Below, piece after piece: positions 47,345-56,267 of a stretch of 64,000 nucleotides of DNA. This stretch comes from JAABRU01 sp041390465 (GTDB taxonomy: Bacteria > Desulfobacterota > Desulfobacteria > Desulfobacterales > Desulfococcaceae). The stretch's first letter is position 1. Each line of letters starts with the position of its first letter. A program made the translations under genes and the position numbers. The notes beneath the pieces are model-generated. The model had not been told where the DNA came from, did not search any database, and saw only the letters and a list, made by a program, of their open reading frames with translations. The DNA is taken from assembly GCA_041390465.1 (NCBI GenBank), contig JAWKPW010000008.1, positions 1 through 64,000 on the forward strand, written 5' to 3'.

Positions 47345-47955
47345 TTCCTCCTGTTTTCAATTCAAAATTATAAATACCCGCGATCAGCTTGAATCTTAAC
47401 TCAAATCTTTTTCTTCTGTTTCTGTATTTATCTGAAAGTGTTTTAAAAATTTTGATTTTACCGATAACATGTTCTATGAAAATCCTCTGACGTGACAGCT
47501 TTTTACTGTTCCGCTTATCTTTCCGGGAAAGCGGATTTTTTTGCTGCTTTTCTTCGGTAACAGGCTGTTTTTATGTATTTTGTCAATACCAGGATATCCG
47601 CTGTCCGCCCTGATGACGGTTTTTTCAGCAATCTTCAGTCTGCTTTCTTTAAAAATCCTGAAATCATGCCGCCTGCCCTTCGCAAAATTCAATGCCGGTA
47701 TTTCAGGAGTTTTTGCGTTCACAGCAGCCTGCGTCTTCAGGGTATGTCTTTTTTCAGGACGCTGTATCGGACTCTCAGCGGCATCGGGAAGCACAGCTTC
47801 GATTTCAGTATCATTCTTTGCCATTTTTTTTCTCTCAGGCAGTCTGAAATTTTCTGATATGACAAGTATATCCTCTGTTCTTTTTACCGGTTTGGAGCAG
47901 TTCGGCTCACTCATCCCGCAATCAGCACCAAGCTGGAAATATGTGATTGTCTGTT
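47345..47955 (-). pseudogene. IS5-type transposase remnant
   Basis: Fragments in two frames: GMSEPNCSKPVKRTEDIL, NDTEIEAVLPDAAESPIQRP, HTLKTQAAV, RADSGYPGIDKIHKNS and, after a frameshift, RIFIEHVIGKIKIFKTLSDKYRNRRKRFELRFKLIAGIYNFEL. These match DDE transposases of the IS5 group. About a dozen residues are missing between IQRPEK and RHTLKT, and no N-terminal third is found. The remnant interrupts the Fic cassette and overlaps the end of the small lipoprotein gene. Confidence 0.7.
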
Positions 47956-48107
47956 GAAACTTGATGAAAATTATCACTTGTGTTGACGTTTTGATATTCA
48001 ACGTTCTGATAAGTGGAATCAGAAACTGGTTTTCTGTAACCATCAACACATCCAAAGCCCGCAGACAAAATTCCCACTGTGAATACTGCAAAAATGATTC
48101 TGCTCAT
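47922..48107 (-). CDS. Small putative lipoprotein (61 aa)
   Basis: Sixty-one residues with a signal-peptide-like start (MSRIIFAVFTVGILSAGFGC) ending in a possible lipobox Cys20, then a Tyr/Asn/Gln-rich tail. GGAGGG lies upstream, right after a CGTTAGGA end of the 95-bp repeat. The last ~15 codons run into the IS5-type remnant, so the natural C-terminus may have been replaced. Unknown function. Confidence 0.55.
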   Translation of the reverse strand: MSRIIFAVFTVGILSAGFGCVDGYRKPVSDSTYQNVEYQNVNTSDNFHQVSTDNHIFPAWC

Positions 48108-48116
48108 TATTTTCCC

Positions 48117-48212
48117 TCCTAACGGAGGTTGAACGGCGAACCGGGCAGCCGTTTCACCGACAGCATATTTTATGCTTTTTTGCAACCCCCCGGAATGACT
48201 GTCCGATCCAAC
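48117..48212 (-). repeat. 95-bp cassette-associated repeat, copy 1
   Basis: About 96 bp almost identical to 50194-50289. On the minus strand it runs from the right core GTTGGAT of attC C to CGTTAGGA, with a GCATAAAATATGC hairpin and near-complementary arms GGTGAAACGGC / GCCGTTCAACC inside. Confidence 0.75.
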
Positions 48213-48265
48213 GCTGCTAATCTGCCGCGCGGCTTTTTGCGTTGACTGAATTAGCTTTGTTATGT
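48206..48265 (-). other. attC-like recombination site C
   Basis: Minus strand: left core ACATAAC, central arms AAAGCCGCGCGGC, right core GTTGGAT (perfect GTTRRRY). 60 bp, ten bases after the GFA gene stop. Confidence 0.7.
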
Positions 48266-48275
48266 GGTTTTATGC

Positions 48276-48680
48276 TTATGACGGCAAAGTCTCCATCATA
48301 GGAATTTTATGAAGATCTTTATCCCAATTTGCTTTGCTGGAAATAAAAATGTGGGCGTCAGGTGTGATGTGGATATCACAATCAAGGCTTCCAGCAGGAA
48401 CCACCAGAAGTTCACCTCCCATTTGAATATTTGGAAGTGCGGATCCACAAATTGAGCAAAAGGATTTGTTGTGTTGTGTTGAAGGCAAAGTAAAATTTGT
48501 GATTTTATCCTCTCCTGATATCCATTTCAACTTGGCAGAAGAAGAAAAAAGATTGGCCCCATGAGCCGAACCTGTATCTTTTCGACACCGGCTACAATGA
48601 CAAAGATAGAAATTGTCAAAATCGCCTTCTATTTCGAAAGTGATTTCACCACAAAGGCATGATCCTGATTTTATACACAT
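48276..48680 (-). CDS. GFA family zinc protein (CENP-V/glutathione-dependent formaldehyde-activating type)
   Basis: A 134-residue protein with the family's zinc motifs: SCLCGEITFEI, YLCHCSRCRKDTGSAHGAN, and FCSICGSALP. Members bind two zinc ions; a few act on glutathione adducts, but most have no proven reaction. The cassette gene lies between attC D (about 40 bp upstream) and attC C (about 10 bp downstream). Confidence 0.88.
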   Translation of the reverse strand: MCIKSGSCLCGEITFEIEGDFDNFYLCHCSRCRKDTGSAHGANLFSSSAKLKWISGEDKITNFTLPSTQHNKSFCSICGSALPNIQMGGELLVVPAGSLDCDIHITPDAHIFISSKANWDKDLHKIPMMETLPS

Positions 48681-48722
48681 AGATCTAACTCCTCATGATT
48701 GTGACTTATACAGCGTTGGTTC

Positions 48723-48785
48723 ACATAACAACAAGGTGAGCGGCGGCGGGCTTATCCCGCCGTCCGCTTGATCGCTTGGTTAGCC
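48723..48785 (-). other. attC-like recombination site D
   Basis: Minus strand: left core GGCTAAC, arms GATCAAGCGGACGGCGGG and CCCGCCGCCGCTCACC, right core GTTATGT. 63 bp, a textbook compact attC shape. Confidence 0.8.
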
Positions 48786-48801
48786 CTTTGTTGTCCTTTT
48801 T

Positions 48802-49179
48802 TCAGCCGCTTTCAGGCAGGCGAATTCTGACTCTTGCATTATCAACTACGATAAGATTTCCCGGATACAACTCAATATTCAGAGACAGAAATTTTTCCAA
48901 CGCTCTTATCACATTTTGGACTTTCGGAAGTTTCAGTCTGAGATAAATAATTCCGTAATACTTTTTACCCTCTTTAACCGCCAATGTTCCGAAATCGGAA
49001 TCATGGGTAAGAATGAAACGCTTATCCGCAAATGCTTTTTCAAGAAGATATTCATCATTTTTTCCATGCCATTTTTCTTCTTTTATATCAATAACATCAA
49101 TTCCTTTCTCCCGGAGAAATGATACCACTCTTGGAGAAACATTTTCATCTGTCAGGATTTTTAAGGAATGGTATTTCAT
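48802..49179 (-). CDS. DUF5615 PIN-like toxin of a toxin-antitoxin pair
   Basis: A 125-residue PIN-like protein: ILTDENVSPRVVSFLREKGIDVIDIKEE, FILTHDSDFGTLA and YYGIIYLRL. The DEN and HDSDF acidic positions are those of DUF5615 nucleases. It overlaps the DUF433 gene by one base, the standard arrangement for this toxin-antitoxin family, and ends 17 bp before attC D. Confidence 0.88.
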   Translation of the reverse strand: MKYHSLKILTDENVSPRVVSFLREKGIDVIDIKEEKWHGKNDEYLLEKAFADKRFILTHDSDFGTLAVKEGKKYYGIIYLRLKLPKVQNVIRALEKFLSLNIELYPGNLIVVDNARVRIRLPESG

Positions 49180-49403
49180 TATGCGGCTTCCAGTTCAAGG
49201 TATATGTCATTCTTTAAGGAATTTGCTGCATATCTGAGGCAGGCGTTTATATCCTCTTTTGAAAGATGCGGATAATCCTGAAGTATTTCAGTTTCAGTTA
49301 CATCGGAAGCAAGCAGTTCAAGAATAAATTCAACAGATATTCTTGTTCCTTTTATCACAGGCTTTCCTCCCAGTATTTTCGGATTTGCTGTTATTCTACT
49401 CAT
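49179..49403 (-). CDS. DUF433 antitoxin
   Basis: A 74-residue DUF433 protein: RITANPKILGGKPVIKGTRISVEFILELLASD followed by a helical part (YPHLSKEDINACLRYAAN). This is the winged-helix antitoxin usually paired with DUF5615. The start at 49403 has AAAGGA eight bases upstream. It likely represses its own operon. Confidence 0.9.
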   Translation of the reverse strand: MSRITANPKILGGKPVIKGTRISVEFILELLASDVTETEILQDYPHLSKEDINACLRYAANSLKNDIYLELEAA

Positions 49404-49649
49404 TATTATATCCTTTCTGATTAAAATCATACCAGAATAATCTGTTCATTTTTTGCGTCCGGTTATTTTTTTGCATGGCATGTGGCTTTGACTGCGGTGG
49501 GCAAAGAAAAGATTTTGCCACCCTGGCTGCCTTACAAAAATTTAAGCAAAAATAAAATTTGACTTTCGATCAGTCTGTGGAACAGGCTGAAAGCCCGCTC
49601 CACAGTTATCTGTTGCATACTTTAAAAACCAACGTGGTCATGCAGTGGT
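49404..49649. other. Intergenic stretch inside the cassette array
   Basis: No gene or clear attC was found. A half copy of the MITE-like element end (CAACGTGGTCATGCA) is present at about 49631-49645 and may have destroyed a site between the acidic-protein and DUF433 cassettes. Confidence 0.4.
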
Positions 49650-49796
49650 TTAGTCATCATCACCCCATTCTGCATTCAAATCATCCATACTGTCAATAAG
49701 CTCCTGAGAACTTTCACTTTCATCAATACTTGTCAAATTGCCGTCATCGTCGTAATGGCTTATACTTCCGTCATCATTTTCGAAAGATTCTCCCAT
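49650..49796 (-). CDS. Small acidic cassette protein (48 aa)
   Basis: Forty-eight residues, about a third Asp/Glu (MGESFENDDGSISHYDDDGN ... NAEWGDDD). AGGAGG lies eight bases before this ATG; an ATG two codons earlier is too close to the site. It starts 27 bp after the right core of attC E. Unknown function; its acidity would suit a DNA-mimic or inhibitor, but that is speculation. Confidence 0.6.
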   Translation of the reverse strand: MGESFENDDGSISHYDDDGNLTSIDESESSQELIDSMDDLNAEWGDDD

Positions 49797-49822
49797 AAAC
49801 ATACCCTCCTTATTTTGAGTCA

Positions 49823-49906
49823 TGCTAACGTAGAGCTAAACGGTTTGCGGTGTGTAGCGACCGCATGGAGCGGAACCCCACAAATCCGCTTGACGTTGGG
49901 TTATGC
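49823..49906 (-). other. attC-like recombination site E
   Basis: Minus strand: left core GCATAAC, arm GTCAAGCGGATTTGTGGGG, opposing arm ACCGCAAACCGTTTAGC, right core GTTAGCA. 84 bp. Confidence 0.75.
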
Positions 49907-49979
49907 GGTTGCCTGTATTCATTACAGAAGTGTATAACTCCTGTTTGTGGTGGGCAAAAAAATGCCCACCACTACCTGC

Positions 49980-50132
49980 TTAATCGCCTTTTCCTGACGA
50001 GCCTTTGGGAGCAGATTTCTTACCACCTCCCGGTAATGGATATCCGTACTTTCTGATATTCTCCTTGTAGATTTCCCTCTTTCTTTCTTCTTTGTCCTTT
50101 CTAATCTCGCATTCTTCCTGTGATTCAGCCAT
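49980..50132 (-). CDS. Small charged cassette protein (50 aa)
   Basis: Fifty residues: a highly charged helix (MAESQEECEIRKDKEERKRE) then a Gly/Lys/Ser tail (LPGGGKKSAPKGSSGKGD). A perfect CAGGAGG site precedes the ATG. It lies between attC F and attC E with the spacing of a single-gene cassette. Family not recognised. Confidence 0.65.
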   Translation of the reverse strand: MAESQEECEIRKDKEERKREIYKENIRKYGYPLPGGGKKSAPKGSSGKGD

Positions 50133-50193
50133 AGTTTGCTACCTCCTGTTGTTTTTGTGTTAGGTTCAATCCTCGTTTTCCAATATCAGGATT

Positions 50194-50289
50194 TCCTAAC
50201 GGAGGTTGAACGGCAAACCGGACAGCCGTTTCACCCATAGCATATTTTATGCTTTTTTGCAACTCCCCGGAATGACTGTCCGATCCAAC
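50194..50289 (-). repeat. 95-bp cassette-associated repeat, copy 2
   Basis: A near-identical copy of 48117-48212. As there, it starts at the right core GTTGGAT of an attC (site F) and ends in CGTTAGGA before a small gene. Confidence 0.75.
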
Positions 50290-50417
50290 GACAAGCTCAC
50301 CGGCGCAGAGGGTGGAGGGCCGTTAACGGCAAACTCCCGTCACTCTTAAATCAATTCGTTACCTTCTCAACGTCAACCCGCCGTAAGCCCCTGTCCGCTT
50401 CCAATGACGGGTTATGC
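50283..50417 (-). other. attC-like recombination site F
   Basis: Minus strand: left core GCATAAC, arm GGAAGCGGACAGGGGCTTACGG, right arm TGCGCCGGTGAGC, right core GTTGGAT. 135 bp, long like the larger chromosomal-integron sites. Confidence 0.65.
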
Positions 50418-51859
50418 CCTTGTTTTAACAACTATTCTTTCATAATTGATTCTATTATCTTCTTCAGTCCATTATCATAAGATGGAAATAAATCAACTAA
50501 TGAAGTTCATAGCTTTTCATGTTCAGAGGAACACTCACAAGTTCTTACAGGAATAATATATATTTTATTTGGTGGATAGTAATCAAAAATATTAAAAATC
50601 ATTTTTTAATTCTTTTTTGAAAAAAATCCAATTCTAGAAACAGAATGATTTGATAGTAATACAATAATTTTTTTGCTGTTTTTTATTGCATTCTTTATCG
50701 CCTTTTCCCATCGCCATCAGCTATAATATTTTTTCTCGATCTTTCCATGCTTTAATATCATTTTCTTTTAGATCATTGTATAACTTTTTTGCGATATGCT
50801 TCATCATCGCCTTACATGGCTTATAAACACTCTATTTGAGATAGCATCTTTTCAATATTTAATTTGCGTTTATAAAACCTGTACAATAAAAGCGACGAAA
50901 TGTAAAAAAAATCGCAATATGGTAACGATACGCATTTATAGTAAATATAATATCATTTTTTATTTTCTTGTATATATCATCCTTTATTTCTATTTTTCGT
51001 TTTCTTCTTTTTTCTTTTATCTTCAACAGTTTTTATTGTAAATTTTTCGTTTGTTCTTGCCAGTCAATTCTTTTGTATTCATTACGATAATCATCTAAAA
51101 TAGGATGACTTGGAGCTAAACTGTTATCATATTTAATAGATGCGTGTTTATCACCTTTCTGCGAAGGAATATAATATGGCATACCTGGTTGATAAACAAA
51201 CCATTGATCGTGTGGTAACACTACAATTTTAACAAATTGACTACCGTTCTCATTGTCCCATATTCTTACAGTTCCATCAAACTACATGAAACAATCTGGT
51301 TTTTTGGGGGGTGAAAATTTAAAGGAAGTATTCTTTGATTCATGATCTGAAAATATATTTATTAATTTTCCACTTTTAATTTCCCATACTTTTTAAAGTG
51401 TTGCCATCATTTGAAGCAATTAACTCAGGAATTAAAGCCAAATGATAGACCTTGTATTTCTTCTTCGTCTATAGATAATTTAGGAATTTCTTGAATCATT
51501 CTTCCGCTTTTATTGTCAAAAATCGTAATTACCCTTTCTCTTGTTCCTTTTGTTAATGAGATGATATTACTGCAAACAATTTATTATCAGGACTGAATTC
51601 AACCCATTCAATTAGAAGAACTCTTTAATGCTATGAATAATATTTCCTGTTTCAACATCTGCAATTCAATGTCACTAATATAGTGATGCTAAAGGTGTTA
51701 TTTTTGCTAATTCATTATTGTCTGAAATTGTTGAAGATGATCTTACCACAATCAATCGGGTCATTGGGCTGGATACAACAATGTTTGGTTTGTTTATTTT
51801 TTCTGGTCTTCAGGCTCGAACCCTTCCTAATATTTTTTTGGAGTGCATGAGCATCCTTT

Positions 51860-52900
51860 TCCGGCTGCCGGCTGATACTTATTTTTGCATCATCAGTATA
51901 TCTTCAAGGTTTAACGGAGCACATAATATGCCCATAGCGACAGCAGGGACTTCTCCTGTTGTCCAGTGTTTTCGGACAAAATTGTGGATCACCCAATACA
52001 CATCAAGGGTGCGCTGAAGCCCAAAAACCGTTTTGGCATACATGTTTGTGCGCCGTCGAAACGCACTGTTTCGTCGGCGTATCGCTGCGTTGTTCGCCTC
52101 GACATGATTTGCATGGATCTCTGATTCGTCCGGCTTCTGATTCGTTTCCGGATGTTCTTTGAGAGGAGCCTGATATTTCTTTCGCTTCGGGCCGCGTTTG
52201 TGCTTCTGATCGCCTTTATTCTTCACGCGGACTTTTACTCCGCACGGCAACGTTTTCGCCGGACGACCGGGCCTGCCGTTCCGCAACACTTCAGCACAAA
52301 ACGCAAAGAGAGTGCTGCCGTAACGACGTTCTCCGTCCGAAAATAACGACAGATCTCCGGATCGGGAAATATATTCGCAGACGGTCGACATGACTGATTC
52401 GAACAGGGCGGCGTCCTTAGTCCCGCACCGCTGATCGATAATGAACCGGCTGCTTCTTTCCATGATCACGGCTGTCCAGCCTTTCGAGGCTGATGCGTCG
52501 GTGCGACTGCCGACAACCGTATAAAGTTCATCACCCTCGAAAACAAGCGAAACAAACTCATGACAGAAGCTGTAAAGCATTAATGTCTCTTTCTGATCGC
52601 CGAACAGCCGTTCCCATGTCGACACCGTATTCTTATGTATTCCGAGAACGCGGCCGGTCGCACGCAGCCTCACCTTCGCTGCGTATTTTCAATGCCGATG
52701 CGACCTTGCTGATCGGTGACTTGAGATCCTGCATCGGGGTGCCGGAGGTTTCGGAAAAGACGTTGCCGCATTCAATGCATTTATAAAGGTGGCGTTCGCC
52801 GTTATGAACCGTATCGTATTTTTTGAACGGTTCCGTTTCCGAGGAATGACAATCAGGACAATGGAGTTTGGTATCTGTTTTCATGCCCTGAGATTAACAC
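51860..52900 (-). mobile_element. IS1-type insertion sequence
   Basis: It holds a single transposase and interrupts the WD40-TIR gene. Exact ends were not fixed; related strings CCGGCTGATAC (left, about 51868) and, on the opposite strand, CCGGGCTGAAG (right, about 52895) may be the terminal repeats. It is more GC-rich than the sequence around it. Confidence 0.65.
51879..52884 (-). pseudogene. IS1-type transposase in two overlapping frames
   Basis: The first frame (52884-52633) carries the zinc-finger start LHCPDCHSSET and YKCIECGNVFSETSGTPMQDLKSP. The second (52673-51879) carries LRATGRVLGIHKNTVSTWERLF, the DDE core FEGDELYTVVGSRT and LFSDGERRYGSTLFA, and RRRNSAFRRRTNMYAKT. Homologues I recall have these joined as one chain (SEG-M-x-LRATG), and the junction looks two bases short. 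It is thus either inactivated by a frameshift or read by frameshifting, as in classical IS1. Confidence 0.75.
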
Positions 52901-53731
52901 AACTTCAGCCCGGATGAAAACATTTTCAACGGTCGGAGCCCAGTCCCATTTTTTCTATTTTCTTAATTATTTTATTTTTGCTTTAACATCCATATATGTA
53001 TCGTAGAACTTTTCATAAATTCCGACTTATATTATCCATATAAATAGAAGTTGCTAATATTTTTGAATTGTCTTGATTAAAATATATATCGTTTTTTGCT
53101 AAAAAGTTATTATGATAAATAGCTAATTGGTTCATAAATAAGCCTGATTCAATATCGAAATATTATAATATGTTATATTATTTTGACTATTATTAATATA
53201 AAGATTGCAGAGCAATTTTTTTACCATCTGGACTTACCTTAATTAATGAAGTCGTTTTTTTAAAAAAATGCTTTCAAGATTTGAATTATGCATATTAATC
53301 GTTCTAATTAGTTCACCGGATAATAAAATTCAAACAGAAATTTTAGCCTCATCATTAAGAGTAACAATTTGATTTCCTTTATTGACAAAGGATACAGAAA
53401 TAAGTTTTCTTTTTGATTCTTCAACAGAGCGAAATCAAATAGAACTGATTGAAACGTTCCTATCATTTACTCCCTTTAAATTGTTCACAGAACTTTTCAA
53501 TAGACCTATATTTGTTTTCATTTGCAATCGATAATGCAAAAAGATTTTGAGAAAACAAGTATACGATAAGTGTGGTCAACATGATTTAAATTTATTCATC
53601 GTTCCCCTTTGTTTTACCATTTCTTATTTCAGACCAACATAAATATCAGTCATATTTTCGAGAGAAATGTAAATGGGGAAAAAGCTGTATTCATATTGCT
53701 CCAATTAATATCTATTCTGAATGTTCTGGGG

Positions 53732-53818
53732 GCATAACACTGAGTTAAGCAGCGGATCGGAAAAAAAAGACTCCTCCCGCCCTGCCCCACGGCAGTCCAC
53801 TTCAACGCATGGTTGTAC
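53732..53818 (-). other. attC-like recombination site G1
   Basis: Minus strand: left core GTACAAC, arm GCGTTGAAGTGGACTGCC, right arm CCGCTGCTTAACTCAG, right core GTTATGC. 87 bp. Confidence 0.7.
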
Positions 53819-53901
53819 AGGAGGCCCTGCTCCGGATGCCGGGTTTGGCATGATTTGTGCTATAGGGAAAAGTACCTCCCCCTCCTGCCCGGAGGGCTTT
53901 C

Positions 53902-53983
53902 GTGCAACGCAGAGGTAAGCGGCCGCCGGGGCTGGGGCGAGCTTGCGGGCGGGAGCCCCGGTCCCTTGACAAACTGGTTAAAT
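53902..53983 (-). other. attC-like recombination site G2
   Basis: Minus strand: left core TTTAACC, arm GTTTGTCAAGGGACCGGGGC, right arm GCCCCGGCGGCCGCTTACC, right core GTTGCAC. Only about 83 bp without a gene separate it from site G1, so the pair encloses an empty mini-cassette. Confidence 0.7.
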
Positions 53984-53989
53984 TTATCT

Positions 53990-55030
53990 TAACTTTAATG
54001 TATTTATTGTGTTATAGCTATCTTCATGTATTTTTCACAATCTCTGTATAGCTGATCATCTTGTGTTAAGATGATCTTATCATATTTTATAAAAAAGAAA
54101 GTATTATCATATCTGAAATATCATTTTTTTTCCATTTTTTTGCTTCATGCCCAATTTTTCTTAAAAATCTATTCAATCTTTCAAATATATACATAGCCTG
54201 TTGTTCTGTTATGTTAATGTTTTCTTTAAAGCTTTACGTAAATTCTCATTTTTATTTTTTGTGCTACTTCTTGGGTAAACTTGTCACTTTTAATTAAACC
54301 TAAAATGCTTTGATTGTTATTAATTAATCTACTCGCTTTTAAAGATGTATCATTTTCTAATATTTCATCTTTTTCGATGGTATGTGACATAATGAGCGGA
54401 CAAAATCAATTTGAGATATTTATATAACATTTTATTAAATTCATCTTTTACTATTTTTTCATTATTCTCATTGTTGAAATATCCATTTGTAAGTTTAGTG
54501 AAAAGTAATTATATATGTTAGTTTTTTTGAACATTCCATCAAGATTATAAAGAAAAACTCCCATTAATTGATTTTTATCTTCAGTATTAAAATCATATTC
54601 AGTTTTTAAAATAAATTATATTGCATTAAGCAATAAAATAAGATAAAAATAAAGAAATTGAGATTCAATATCAGTTTTTTCTCTCTATGAAAGAGCAATC
54701 CAACTTTTTTAATTTCTAAATCTTCACGTTATTTTCAACTGCAAGAATGAAATTTTCTAACATTTTAAATGGATGAATTGTACCTAGATATCAATTATTT
54801 CAATTTTTTATCTTCAATATGTAAGGCATTGAACTATTTTTTAGGTTCTGTTTGAAAATGAACAGAATAATTCTAAAAAGAAATACTTGATATCAAAATC
54901 CTATTATTTTTGGAATGTTCTTCCATCTCATCATAGGAAAGTTTAAATCTGTTCCATCTTCATCATTAACCTTAGCCCAAATTATATAAAATATTTGTAT
55001 CGATTACAGATTCCAGGCATCTTTTTCTCT
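53990..55030 (-). pseudogene. Unrecognised AT-rich cassette gene, frameshifted
   Basis: The sequence between attC H and G2 is strongly AT-rich. In shifting frames the minus strand gives helical, Asn/Lys/Ile-rich stretches (for example LDGMFKKTNIYNYFS and NNENNEKIVKDEFNKMLYKYLK). No single frame exceeds ~60 codons and no family is recognised. The length fits a ~330-residue protein. Confidence 0.4.
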
Positions 55031-55034
55031 ATAA

Positions 55035-55103
55035 TTCTAACAACAAGTTAAGCGATTTTGCCGTCCCGATGGGGGCGGCAATCGCTTGAACGATGGGTTA
55101 TGG
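55035..55103 (-). other. attC-like recombination site H
   Basis: Minus strand: CATAACCCATCGTTCAAGCG, a GATTGCCGCC / GACGGCAAAATCGC stem, then TTAACTTGTTGTTAGAA. The arrangement closely parallels the aadA-cassette attC (TAAC..CGTTCAAGC...GGCTTAACTC..GTTAGA). 69 bp; the clearest site of the array. Confidence 0.85.
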
Positions 55104-55109
55104 TTTTAT

Positions 55110-55683
55110 TTTACGTTTAATGCTTTCACAACCACCGGTTGCCCCTGCCCCATGAAGTATGGGTTCTTCAATATTTTTTCTTATTAAGTGTTATTTCTGT
55201 CCTGACTGTTTTTTTGCCTAACACATAGTTTTCTATAGCATTTAAAGCATATTATTTATTAATTCTGACAATGCTTATGTCAGTATTTTTTTATCCATTA
55301 ATATATTAGGCAATAATAATTCACGCATAAGCATTATACACAGATAATGAAATATAAGGATGAACAAAAGGTTTATTATGTTCTGTATCTTCTGCAAAGA
55401 ACATTAAAAATTTTTTACCTTCTGAAGTTATATTTTTACATAATCATTACAATATTCTGATAACAGGTTGTTAATAGTGTTTCTTAAAACACTGTTTAAA
55501 ACATAAAAAGCATATTCATTATTAATTGCCTGATATTCTTTAATTATATTATTATTATTTAACGAAACGGACTATCTTCCATTAGGCCAGAATTTTTAAC
55601 AGGAGAATTATCTTCAAAACATAGCAAATGCTTTTCTGTCTGTCAGTCATTTCATTAAAAAACAACATCATATCATTATTCAT
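55110..55683 (-). pseudogene. Unrecognised cassette gene, frameshifted
   Basis: It starts MNNDMMLFFNEMTDRQK at 55683, ten bases after the preceding gene's stop, then breaks. Later fragments read QAINNEYAFYVLNS, TINNLLSEYCND and FFAEDTEHNKPFVHPYISLSVYNAY. About 190 residues if restored. Family unknown. Confidence 0.4.
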
Positions 55684-55692
55684 TTTTAATTA

Positions 55693-55896
55693 TTATCTGC
55701 TCATTTCTTCTTTTTCAGCAAGTTCATGTGTTGCTTTATCCTGTTTTTCCTTTTTTTCTTTTTGTTTTACTTTGATATAATGCGATAGACCTATAATAAA
55801 TAAAACTCCGTCCAATATACATATAATAAAGTATATTTTCACCAACATGATTTGCCAAATATCATGAGGCAATGCACCAACAAAAGAAAAAAGCAA
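55693..55896 (-). CDS. Small membrane protein (67 aa)
   Basis: Sixty-seven residues: two hydrophobic stretches (MLFSFVGALPHDIW and IMLVKIYFIICILDGVLFIIGL) then a Lys/Glu-rich tail (VKQKEKKEKQDKATHELAEK). It precedes the broken gene at 55110-55683 and is likely in the same cassette. No family recognised; the upstream sequence shows no strong ribosome site, so the start is uncertain. Confidence 0.45.
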   Translation of the reverse strand: MLFSFVGALPHDIWQIMLVKIYFIICILDGVLFIIGLSHYIKVKQKEKKEKQDKATHELAEKEEMSR

Positions 55897-56081
55897 CTAT
55901 AAAAGACATAGTTATAGAAACAAGATAGCAACATTTCGTAGGCTCCTTGAATAAATCTTTTTATTAAAGATATAAAATCTTTGACTTTTCAGATTCTATT
56001 CCTGTAGTCATCCCAGTCGCCTTGTTGTTATATGTTTAAAACGCAACCAGTTGTTATGCGGACCCCATGTCCGCATTTTAT

Positions 56082-56267
56082 GCATATAGATATATATGCT
56101 GGCATATAATACTATATACTTGGCATATAGTATTATATGCCAGCACAGCATACAGATATATATGCTTTCGAAAAATCTGTCAGGCATATAGTACTATATG
56201 CAAATCCCAAAAGCATATAATACTGTATGCTTTTCTGAAAAAACACAAAGTATATAGTATTATATGC
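56082..56267. repeat. Cluster of seven 18-bp palindromes
   Basis: Seven copies or near copies of GCATATAGTAYTATATGC begin at 56082, 56102, 56123, 56148, 56184, 56213 and 56250. The first three are spaced 20 and 21 bp, about two DNA helix turns. They sit between the cassette array and the saccharopine-dehydrogenase-like gene. No spacer conservation, so not CRISPR. The rest of 56268-56512 holds no gene. Confidence 0.85.

Larger units (their letters stand above)
50432..53599 (-). pseudogene. WD40-repeat protein with C-terminal TIR domain, frameshifted and IS-interrupted
   Basis: It begins at 53599 after AAAGGGG with a signal-like LTTLIVYLFSQNLFALSIA. WD40-type repeats follow in shifting frames (VSPDGKKIALQS, VEFSPDNKLFAV, FDGTVRIWDNENGSQFVK), then HDQWFVYQPGMPYYIPSQKGDKHASIKYDN. 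The C-terminal part reads VFISHVRRDDEAY, LYNDLKENDIKAWKDREK, SKKIIVLLSNHSVSRIGFFQKELK and YIIPVR, which is a TIR domain. TIR enzymes cleave NAD or signal in antiviral defence. A transposase insertion splits the gene at 51.85-52.9 kb. The sequence is AT-rich compared with the rest of the window, suggesting acquisition. Confidence 0.65.

Noticed and set aside
56020..56060. Possible tenth attC near the right edge of the cassette array
   Set aside because: TAAC-type cores are visible (GCATAAC, ATATAAC) but no complementary arm or GTT-type right core at a proper distance could be found.
56082..56267. Possible CRISPR array
   Set aside because: The repeated unit is itself an 18-bp palindrome, spacing varies from 20 to 37 bp, and the sequence between units is too short and too AT-rich to be spacers. 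No cas genes are present.
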